A stretch of DNA of 64,000 nucleotides, taken from Plantago major (taxonomy: Eukaryota; Streptophyta; Magnoliopsida; Lamiales; Plantaginaceae). The stretch is taken from positions 18,009,200 to 18,073,199 of the forward strand of contig CM048843.1 of assembly GCA_026545765.1 (NCBI GenBank), given 5' to 3'. The translations under genes and the position numbers were made by a program. The notes below the pieces were generated by a model. It did no database searches. It was given only the letters and a program-made list of their open reading frames with translations, and was not told the origin of the DNA. Position 1 is the stretch's first letter; every line of letters begins with the position of its first letter. Positions 48,901-58,173 of this stretch are shown piece after piece.

Positions 48901-50291
48901 TCCCATGAGTTTCGGGCCTATTGTATCTCACACGCATTTAATAGTAATATAGGTTTCCCCTCCTAAAACTTTCTAATCTCTTTCATGATCCCCATACTTC
49001 ACTGAATATGTGACTGATGTTTAGTAATTGGCAGATTTGTTAGCATTATATAAATTAAACAACACTTTTTGTTTAGGTCTATGTCATGATTCACTAAAAA
49101 ATTAGTTAGATGATAGAAGGATTTCAAGATAGTTTAGAATTTGGTTTTGACAAAATATCTCTGCTGCGCTCATTTTACTTTAATAGCTTGGAGACAGCAT
49201 CATTAACACGTACGAAGGTTGCATCATGTTATTGTGAAGGACAATATGATAGGCTTGATAACATTCTTTAACCAATCGAATATATCATTATTCCACTAGT
49301 TACTGGAGAATTTTCTCTTGCTGATTTCTGTGAGTAATCATCTGCTTGTCATTATAATTTGCTTTATGATGGATGACTTTGCATGCCGGATAATGTTTCT
49401 GCGCTAACTATACATGCATGAATGTAGACTGTGTAGTGCAATGCTACAGAACTTGCTCAAACAGGAAAGATCTGCTTTTTTGTTCTTTTCTATTTTTGTG
49501 AGAGATAGAATGGGCTTTCTCTTACTGATTTATTGTCTCCTAGGATATCGTGTCGACAATAGCGGAATATGCTCGACAGGGTCCACCAATTGTTTTCGTT
49601 CTATCTGCAATTGGAACAGTCTCCAGCATAACAATTCAGAAACCTGGTCACGCTGATTGCATTTCGAGATATGAGGTTTGCTGTTGATCTCAGATCTATT
49701 TTACTACAAGTACATGCTATACTATATTATTTGACCTCTGACTGTTTCTAATATGCATTGATTCACTTTGTAGGGTCTTTTCCAAATTCTTACCTTCGGT
49801 GGAATATTGACTCCGACAGATCTTCCGGATCCCCAGACGGGGAGATTAGGTTTGATGACAATTAACTTGTTAGGCAAGGATGGATGTGTCATCAGGGGAA
49901 TCATTTCTGGAGCGACTATTGCAGTAAGTCCTGTGAAGGTAAATATTCCCTTCAAATTTATTAGTTTCAAGAATTTTAGTAATGCTTAATTGATTGTGTG
50001 TGGAGTTTTCATGAAATTGTGTTGTTTACATCTGAATGCGCTATTTGAAAAATATCAATCAGTTTGCGATAATCTATTGCACATGTGATCAGTTTGCGTT
50101 AATCCCCTGCACATGCTATTCCCTTGTTTACTGAGCTTCATCCTAATCTTGTTTCTAAATCATATCAGGTTATTGTCAACACTTCCGCGCAACCAAAAAC
50201 CCTGGAGTCGAAGCCGAAGAAGCATAGTGTTGGCCCTACTTTTGTGGCCAACATTTCAGGTTCAAGTGCTTCCCGTCCACCAGAGTTGTGA
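42946..50291 (+). CDS. AHL-like gene: PPC (DUF296) domain exons, N-terminus not found
   Basis: Four exons join in frame: 48716-48789, 49544-49675, 49774-49938 and 50169-50291 (stop). They encode 164 residues of a plant PPC domain, from TPHLL-like HPHLLTINEGQ through SAIGTVSSITIQ and GLFQILTFGG to VKVIVNTS, then a short polar tail. A probable earlier exon near 42946-42985 encodes QVRPSGGAFF after a good acceptor, but its donor is not a clean GT. In AHL proteins the PPC domain mediates trimer formation and AT-hooks bind the minor groove; no AT-hook is visible here. The usual G-R-F-E-I-L core reads G-L-F-Q-I-L. A 5.3-kb copia element lies in the intron between the first two exons. It may be a partial gene or have a distant first exon. 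Confidence 0.75.
43070..43316 (+). repeat. 5' LTR of the AHL-intron copia element
   Basis: 247 bp; has a TATA-like motif (gttataaatacag near 43189) and ends next to the tRNA-Met priming site at 43317. Differs from the 3' LTR by a G/T and a C/G change. Confidence 0.9.
43507..48164 (+). pseudogene. Copia gag-pol polyprotein, lightly damaged
   Basis: Domain order is gag (43507-44622, with a copia N-terminal PYFYHPSDHPGL motif and a CX2CX4HX4C zinc knuckle starting CLNCGM), protease (DTGA near 44785), pre-integrase and integrase (about 45230-46080; catalytic Asp, Asp, Glu in HCDIWGP, SDNGVEF, NGVVERK), reverse transcriptase (about 46600-47350; YVDD near 47155) and RNase H to 48164. Three defects are visible: an in-frame TAG at 44623-44625 between gag and protease, a TAG at 45025-45027, and a one-base loss near 47685 in RNase H. 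The last codons run about 50 bp into the 3' LTR. The first TAG might be a read-through signal; the others look disabling. Confidence 0.9.
48113..48359 (+). repeat. 3' LTR of the AHL-intron copia element
   Basis: 247 bp, almost identical to the LTR at 43070-43316. The AHL intron resumes at 48360. Confidence 0.9.
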
Positions 50292-50897
50292 AGATGTGAT
50301 GATCAATCAAGCACAGAAGCACTTGATTCATTCACCATTTCAGCGCTCTTGTTAAGGGATTGAAACTGTACCTTTTGCAACACCTGTTATACATTCTATC
50401 TATTAAAACCGTTCTGCATTATAGCTACTGTACTCACCTCTTTAACATTGGCAGATAGCCGTTCGTCTGGTATAGATAAGTCCACTACCAATGGTTGAAC
50501 TTTTTTGGAGGTTTATAGTATTCTTTTATTTGAAAAACAAGCATTGGTCTGTATGACCGTTTGAGATTTATTCGTGGTCAAAGTTCAATTTTGTTGACCG
50601 CGAATTAGTGCTAACTGGACAACTGACATGGGACTGAGGGAGTATACTATCTACACTATATAGATGGTAGAATGTGCGCATATAGCAGCTAGAATGCGCT
50701 GCTATCTTGCGCATAGATGTCGAAATTTTCCAAACTATCTATACGGATTACTTGACGAATCTGCAACCATAGGAATCTTCAACTTCTAGTGCTTAATTAA
50801 TTTCCTGTGCTGCAGAATAGTGCACCTGAGCTGCACATTTTACTTGTTTCTTCCCATTTTCTTCCTCAAATGTGCAGCTCATTTCATCCTTGAGGAG
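50292..50897. other. 3' UTR of the AHL-like gene and intergenic
   Basis: The first 200 bp are probable 3' UTR. At about 50540-50643 is the right end of a Stowaway-like MITE (gtggtcaaagttcaa, gttgaccgcg, gggactgagggagta), with no matching left end. Confidence 0.5.
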
Positions 50898-51092
50898 AAC
50901 AAGCAGTAGACTTGGGAAGTTTTTCATTCATGTAAAGTTATAACCATCAGTAATCAATCTCCATTACACATTTTATTAGAAGCTAGTGCATTATTAGAAA
51001 TCACGGGTACACCTCACATACCATGATAGACTCCACACATACAAAATCATCACAATAAAAAACCATAAGAAATCATAAGAAACAAACTTGAG

Positions 51093-51497
51093 TCAATCTA
51101 TGCAATTGACTTGTCAAAGATGCTGCTTCTTTTCTTGCTACTGGTATCCCTTTGTTGACGCTGGAAGTACTTCTGAGCATGACTAGCAACTTGGGCAGGA
51201 GTCCTTGTTCGAATGCCTCTTGAGATGCCCTTCCAATCTCCTTGCCCATATTTCGCAAACCCCTTCCAGAAAGGATGTGTGTTCCTCTTCAGTCCACGGC
51301 CTCATCACCATCTTTCTTTTCATAGCCGGTTGTTGGTCCACATACACTGGTTCCTCCACTAATCCAGCTTCAATTGCAGCTATGTCTTGCAGCAATATCA
51401 TGTAGTGTTGCTCCACTTCTTCTGTTGTTTTTGTGGTTAGCCGCTCAACAATTCGCTCCCATCGACCAGGGCAGTGCTCAGGGAATTCAACAAGGTA
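51093..51497 (-). pseudogene. DIVARICATA-type MYB pseudogene
   Basis: Read on the minus strand this is a diverged copy of the intact MYB at 61997-62458. The C-terminal end, the second SANT repeat (RPWTEEEHTSFLEG) and the linker (QQPAMKRKM) are recognisable, but frames shift around 51200-51270 and 51150, destroying the helix that carries SHAQKYF. The similarity stops abruptly at about 51497, where a LINE-type fragment on the other strand begins, so the first codons are missing. Homology continues past the stop codon into the 3' flank down to about 50946. Confidence 0.88.
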
Positions 51498-51760
51498 GTT
51501 CTAAAATAGCCAGTGCTATAGGGAAGCATGTTGTTACTGATGAATGCACTGCCCGTTAAGGGTGTCTTATGCCCGTGTGCTTATTAAAGTTGACATTACT
51601 CAATATTGTAGGGAGCAGATCACTATAAAGGATTCAAAAGGCTGGAAGCTGGTGCAGAAGGTTTCTTATGAGTGGAAACCTCCTTTTCGTAAGAAATGTC
51701 AAGTACTAGGACATGATTGTTCTATACAATCCGGACCTGTTGCGTAAACTACCTAATAAG
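51498..51760 (+). pseudogene. LINE ORF1-type fragment (DUF4283 / zf-CCHC_4 region)
   Basis: Two frames together give the order IASAIGKHVVTDECTAR, VSYARVLIKVDIT, then YEWKPPFRKKCQVLGH with a start of a CCHC zinc knuckle. This is the conserved part of plant LINE or retroelement ORF1 proteins. A stop (taa at 51557-51559) and a frame change interrupt it. It abuts the truncated MYB copy. Confidence 0.75.
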
Positions 51761-53540
51761 CAGCCTGTAAAACAGTGGCAGGCGATAACGGATCATATTA
51801 AAGAGCAGGGTGGTAGTATAGTTACTGGAATCTCTCTTCTTGGCGAAGATAGCCAAATACAGGTATGATCTAGTTTATTTTAACGCATAAATTGTGTTAA
51901 ATTGGTGTATGGTTTATATTTTAGCGCAAAGCTTGTGCTAAATGGTTGTATTTATTTTGTAACATTACATGCGTTAACAAAAGTTTATATACGCTCAATT
52001 CAATAGCAAGGCACAAAATCGGCACAAATCAATGAAAGGAGGACATGAAATTTTATTGGATTGGTAAAAGTTATAGTACAACAACAAATATCACCGATGG
52101 AAGCAAATTAAATGAAAATTTTGTTGATCGATTACATAAACATCATGTAAAACCTAATGGAATCTTGAAATTATTTACACAAGGAATTAGACTGAGAATA
52201 ACATACCAAAATGAATTGGAAATGTATACTAGTTGGCAATCTTGCTGGTAATGAATCTCTATGACTGTATGAGTAGGGTTTGTATTCTTGTTTAGAAACC
52301 CTCTTCTTGCTCGCTATTTATACAATACATCAATATGGAGGTTAATCGTGTTTAAATAGGAATGAAATGCAACCCTAGTAACTAATTAAACCCCAATGGG
52401 ATAAGTCCATGAACCAAACTTTATTACTTATACTTGTGTTAAATGTGCATATGGTTTTTATTATAGGGCAATACTTGCTTTAAGTGGTGTATGGTTTTAA
52501 TTATTTTAGTGCAATACTATCCATAAATAAGTGCATATGGTTTCAATATATTACTGACGGCGCGGAACCATCATTCAAAAAGTAACGCAACGGGGCAGAT
52601 TTCCTTCTATAGCACTAAATAGCAGTTTGAATTTATAAGCCAAATCTCCCAATTAAACTAAACACACGTAGCGTAGCGTAATGACAAGTAGTTTCAAGTG
52701 TCGATCTCTCAAGGAAAAATTGATTTACAAATCTTTTTGAAAACAAAATTACATGCAAGTTGTTGAAATCATAAAGTAAAGTTCATTCTTTTGGGTTGTG
52801 AATAGCAATTAGCATAAACAATAAATAAAAACGAGAAAAATATATAGAAAAGGCAATTTATGGAAGCATGGGATATATGATAGTTGTATGAACGACATAG
52901 ATAAGGAGCTTGAATCTATATGATAGTGTTGATGGGCGAAATCGCATCGCGAATCGTGTGCATGGGGACCTTTTTGAATTTTTGCGTAAGTGTTTCCCAT
53001 AAAACACTCATTCATAGATCAACTCGCATAATCTACGAATGCATTTATCAACTCGCATCATAACCACAAAGAATATATTGATAACGATTATATACATAAT
53101 AAAAACCGTGACAACTCGCATGCTCATGAATTGATTATGGTACTCTACATACACACACAAAAGCAAATAACAATATATATTTGTTTGTTATTTAATGGAA
53201 TCTTAGCAACTCGCAATGCATCGAATCAAACTTGTTCTATATAAAATATCTTTGTTATTATCCAAATAACATACTTGATATATTACATTTGCAAAATATG
53301 AAACTTTTCAATATTTGCAAAACATCCCCTGGACTTTCCAGTATACTCTAAAGTGGTCCGATGATCCCGAAAACGATCATACATTTTTACTGGCTACCTG
53401 ACAAAGTAATTAGATATGCACGGATTGCAATTCAGTCTTTTTATGCACGGATTTAAATTAAATATGCACGAATTTAAATTAAATTAAATTAGATATGCAC
53501 GGATTTAAATTAAATTTAGTTTGATAAATATTGTTCATCT
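51761..53540. other. Repeat-derived intergenic sequence
   Basis: No gene is supported. The phrase of the type gtgttaaattggtgtatggttt recurs at about 51890, 51935, 52435 and 52480, suggesting decayed repeat copies. At 53415-53515 there are four imperfect copies of atgcacggatttaaattaaat. The last bases (53541-53545) form the target duplication of the next element. Confidence 0.45.
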
Positions 53541-53545
53541 GATAG

Positions 53546-53698
53546 TATTAAGGAAGTTGATTAATTATAGAATTCTACCTTCTTTAGTTATATCTCGAAA
53601 CCTTTTACTATTAGGATTCTAACTATAGATTTGTATATATAGAGGCTTATGCCTAACAAATAATTCAATTCACTTTCTATGAATTCATAACTTCTATA
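53546..53698 (+). repeat. 5' LTR of the gag-less copia element
   Basis: 153 bp, with a TATA-like ttgtatatatagagg. Identical to 57419-57571. Confidence 0.95.
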
Positions 53699-53710
53699 TG
53701 GTATCAGAGC
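53699..53710 (+). promoter_or_regulatory. Primer binding site (initiator tRNA-Met)
   Basis: tggtatcagagc, the complement of the 3' end of plant initiator tRNA-Met, adjoins the 5' LTR directly. Confidence 0.9.
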
Positions 53711-54025
53711 TCAGCTAAGACTCTCACGAGCACAAACATACCGATCCTGACCTTCGCTCTTTCTGCGCCTCTCTGAACATCAAAATTTCAATTGCTCCAT
53801 ATCACGTCTCTCCATATAATCCCTCCTCAATTCATACTTGTCTCTTTTAACAATAATTATAAACCACTTTTCCCAATACTTTGTGCCGTCAACAGCGATC
53901 ACCACCACCTCTCATTCCTCAACCCTTTTTTCCTTCTTTCCTTGCCGATAGTTTAGCACGTGGTTTCGGCGAGAATAATCATCAATCACTCAACACCCAC
54001 CTCACTTTCCTATTTGATCTGAAAG

Positions 54026-57000
54026 ATGACTCATCGCAATACTCATATTCAAATTGGTCAGATTAATTGTCGACTCTACCACACTCCTGGTCATATTACT
54101 CCACGATATCGAATGCACGATCTTCAAGCTAACACTACCCAGTCTTCCACTCTACACCCGATACATCCATCTTGGCTTGTCGACTCTGGTGCATCACACC
54201 ACATAACAAACGACTGCAATAATCTTTCCACCAAATTTGTGTATGATGGTAACGAAGAGGTGCATCTGACCGATGGTTCTGGTTTGCCTATTACTCATAC
54301 TGGTACGGGTATTGTTTCCAACCCGACCCGCAATTTTACTCTAACTAATGTTCTGTGTGTGCCTACAGCGAAGCATAACCTCTTATCCGTTCATGAGTTT
54401 ACACGCACAAATGGCGTGCCTCTCGAATTTTTTCCGAATTACTTTCTTATGAAGGATCTCCTCACGGGGGCGCATTTGGCACGAGGACTTTGCAATAAAT
54501 GAGTTTATTACTTTCGCCCACCTAGTAGATACATGAAATCCGAAGCGCTCTTTTCTTCTATGGGCGAACGCACAACAACCCTCACCTAGCATGCTAGACT
54601 CGGTCATCCATCAGTACGAACTAGCTCCAATATTATTTCTAAGTTTAAGTTAGCAGTTTCTCGTCATTCTGGTACTTTAAATAAGTTCTGCATCTCATGT
54701 GGTGTTAGTAAGACTCAGAAATTACCATTCCGTGAATCTTCGTTTACTGCATTACATCCTCTACATTATATATTTGCTGATGTTTGGGGTCCTACTTCAG
54801 TTGCTTCTGTGGATGGCAGTCGATACTACTTATTACTTGTTGACTTGTTTAGCCGATATTGTTAGTTGTTCCCTATAGCGGCAAAGTCTGAAGTTGCAAC
54901 CATTGTCCAACGTCTTGTTCCCTTAATTGAGAAACAATTTGTTCATCAGGTTAAAAACTTCTACAGTGATAATGGTGGAGAATTTATTGCTTTACGCCGC
55001 TATTTTGCTTCCTCCGGTATCAGTTTCCTAACTACAACACCACACACTCCCGAACAAAATGGTATTGCTGAGCGCCGTCATAGACATCTTCTTGAGACGG
55101 GTCGCGCTCTTCTCCATCATGCAGGCCTTCCTCACCATTTCTGGTCATGTGCGCTTCAAACAGCAACATACTTGATCAACCGACTACCTACGCCAATTTT
55201 GCAGGGGCGTAGTCCTTTTGAGGCTTTATTCGGTTCTACTCCGAATTATCTCAAACTGCGAACCTTTGGTTGCTTGTGTTTCCCATGGCTGAAGCCTTAC
55301 ACATCAACTAAGCTAGACTCACCATCTCGCCCATGTTTATTTGTCGGATACTCTACCTCACAAAGCGCTTATTGTTGTATGGACCTGGATACCTCTCGTG
55401 TATTTGTATCTCGGCATGTGCGTTTCTCGAAATTCATTTTTCCGTTGAAAACTCCTGCTCCCGCCTCTCCTCCAGTATCTCCTACTCCACCATCTTCGAT
55501 TCCAATTACCACATTTCATCCTATTGCACCGCCAGCAGCACCAATTATAACACCACCTCTACCGCACACAGTTGCACCACCACCAGCACCAACTATAGTA
55601 ACATCTCCTGTGCCTACCACACCGCCATCTCCTAGTTTACCTCAGACTCCCACACATACTTCTCCTTTATTGTCAGCTGAACCTGAGTTCTCCTCTCCCG
55701 TGTCACCTTCAACCCCACCATGTGCTATACCTCTTAGTGAGCCCACTCGGCCTCCAGGTGCTCTCCCAGGCCGTCGCAACCAACCACCCCCTCCCCGGCC
55801 CCATAATATGTCCACACGAAGTCAACACAACATATTTCGATCTAAGGCGTTTCATGTCGCCACCCATCATCCTGTGTCATCTGATGAGGAACCTACTTCT
55901 GTTTCCAAGGCTCTTGCTGACCCCCGTTGGCGTCAAGCAATGTATGAAGAATTCACAGCTCTCACAAAACATGGCACATGGGATCTTGTCTCTCCTCCTC
56001 CTGGAGCGAATGTCGTTGGATGTAAATGGGTTTTTCGAGTGAAACGCAACCTGATGGCTCTATCGATAAGTTTAAAGCACGTCTTGTTGCTAAAGGCTTC
56101 CATCAACGCCATGGAATCGATTACAATGACACTTTTAGCCCGGTTATTAAACCTGTCACTATTCGTACAGTTTTGTCCCTTGTACTCAAATTTCAGTGGC
56201 GTCTCCAGCATATTGACATCAGCAATGCCTTCTTACATGGAAATCTTTCTGAGCCTGTATATATGGTACAACCTCCTGGTTTTATTGATTCATCATTTGC
56301 CTCTGCCGTGTGTAAACTTCGCAAGTCACTCTATGGCTTGCGTCAAGCTCCTCGTGCTTGGTATCAAGCTCTTAGTTCAGCACTTTTGGATTATGGTTTT
56401 GCGATCGATTCGATACTTCCTTATTTAATCAGTCAAAGAATGGAGTTCGCCTTATCGTTCTTGTTTATGTTGATGATCTAATTATAACCGGCTCAAACTC
56501 TGACGCTATTGCTGATGTTATTCGTCATCTTCAGAGTAGATTTGCTGTTAAGGATTTGGGTCCCCTCTCCTACTTCTTGGGCATTGAGGTTGCTTCTTGT
56601 AAGGAAGGTCTGTTTCTTTCTCAACACAAGTATACTATGGATCTTCTTCGTCAACATCACATGGACGGTTGCAAACCATTATCCACTCCTATGGCTACTA
56701 AGCGTACTACTTTGGTTGGAGAGCCTACTGATGCTATGGAGTATCGTCGTGCTCTTGGAGGTCTCCAGTATCTCACCTTAACTCGTCCCGATATTGCTTT
56801 TACGGTGAACCGTCTTGCACAATCTATGGCCAATCCTTCTGATCATGATTGGGGAGCTGTCAAAAGGTTGTTTCGCTATCTTAAGGGCACTGTTTACTAT
56901 GGTCTCTTACTTCGCCTTCCAACTGATTTGTCTCTTACCGCGTTCTTTGACTCTGATTTTGATGGTGATTTGAGTACCGGGCGTTCCACCTCTGCTTATG

Positions 57001-57437
57001 TCGTTTTTCTTGGTCCAAATCCTATTTCTTGGCGTTCTCGGAAGCAGTCAGGTGTTGCTCGTTCCTCAACTGAAGCTGAATATCGTGCTCTCGCCTCTGC
57101 TTCCTCTGAAGTTTGTTGGATTCAACAGTTGTTTCATGAGCTTGGTATACCAGTTCGGACAAGTCCTCGTGTCCTTTGTGATAATATGGGTGCTACTCAT
57201 CTTGCTCTTCATCCAGTGATGCACTCCCGCATGAAGCATATTACGCTTGATTTGCACTTTGTCCGCGACTTGTCACAAAATGGTCTCATCTCTGTGTCTT
57301 ACGTTAATACTTTGGATCAACTTGCAGATGCTCTCACCAAACCACTTCCTCGAGCTCGTTTTGAGACCTTGCGCTCCAAAATTTCCGTTGCCGATGGAAC
57401 GTCTATTTTGCGGGGGCGTATTAAGGAAGTTGATTAA
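54026..57437 (+). pseudogene. Copia pol pseudogene (protease to RNase H, no gag)
   Basis: Domains in order are protease (LVDSGASHH near 54177), integrase (ADVWGP, YSDNGGEF, EQNGIAERRH; 54770-55080), a Pro/Thr/Ser-rich spacer (about 55440-55800), reverse transcriptase (VGCKWVFRVK near 56015, YVDDL near 56468) and RNase H to the stop at 57437. One frame carries three stops (54500-54502, near 54588 and near 54862). Two frame shifts follow near 56040 and 56435. No gag lies between the priming site and the protease. It cannot make its own proteins. The stop falls just inside the 3' LTR. Confidence 0.95.
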
Positions 57438-57571
57438 TTATAGAATTCTACCTTCTTTAGTTATATCTCGAAACCTTTTACTATTAGGATTCTAACTATA
57501 GATTTGTATATATAGAGGCTTATGCCTAACAAATAATTCAATTCACTTTCTATGAATTCATAACTTCTATA
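57419..57571 (+). repeat. 3' LTR of the gag-less copia element
   Basis: 153 bp, identical to 53546-53698, followed by the target duplication gatag. Confidence 0.95.
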
Positions 57572-57576
57572 GATAG

Positions 57577-58173
57577 TACTATATTGAATAATTTCAATCT
57601 TAAGTAGAAAAAGCAGTAGACTTGGGAACCTTTTCATTAATGTACAGTTAAAACAATCAGTGCCTTTGACAAATGTTGATTCAGCAAGTGGGTGTGAAAG
57701 ATGATCCACGAATCCTGAAAGTTAGGATTCGATCGTCAACACTTGAAACCAATCAAGTCTATACTCATTCATACCCACGCATACTTCTTTCACCCTCTAG
57801 ATTCTTGTATGTCCTGTGTTATGGTTCGGTAAATATGATACAACAGTATATGTTACTCACAAAACAAATAGTACAAAATCAAAAAATATATTGCTTCTTT
57901 TAAACTGACATAAAGCAGTTAGAAATTTGATAAAATGAAATAAGCTGTATCTATATATATGCAATGCTACTACAAGTAGCTCCTTGATATCTACTCTCTT
58001 CATCAAAAGGTGAAATGCTACACTCAATCTGGAGTTCTCGGAAAAACAGGTGTACTTCAACTTATCTGAAGAGGAACTGAACAGATTCACGCTGTCAATA
58101 GAATGCTCTGATAAACATTGTGCTGTATTGCTGATCTACCTGAGATTGAAATGAAAGGTATCGTTGAAGTCTA
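57577..58173. other. 3' flank of the coiled-coil gene, with a duplicated segment
   Basis: Bases 57608-57661 (aagcagtagacttgggaa...) match 50898-50951 next to the MYB pseudogene. The rest is likely 3' UTR and intergenic sequence; no gene is seen. Confidence 0.5.

Larger units (their letters stand above)
53546..57571 (+). mobile_element. Young, gag-less Ty1/copia element with identical LTRs
   Basis: Two 153-bp LTRs (53546-53698, 57419-57571) are identical base for base. The 5-bp target duplications are perfect (gatag at 53541-53545 and 57572-57576). The tRNA-Met priming site tggtatcagagc starts at 53699, and the purine tract gcgggggcg ends at 57418. The ends read TATTAAGG...TTCTATA, not TG...CA. 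The inside starts at the protease; gag is missing and pol is broken. The protein and the 153-bp LTR size link it to the relic at 12.1-13.2 kb. Confidence 0.97.

Noticed and set aside
53412..53515. LTR or centromere-like tandem array
   Set aside because: Only four short imperfect copies; too small to be more than local slippage.
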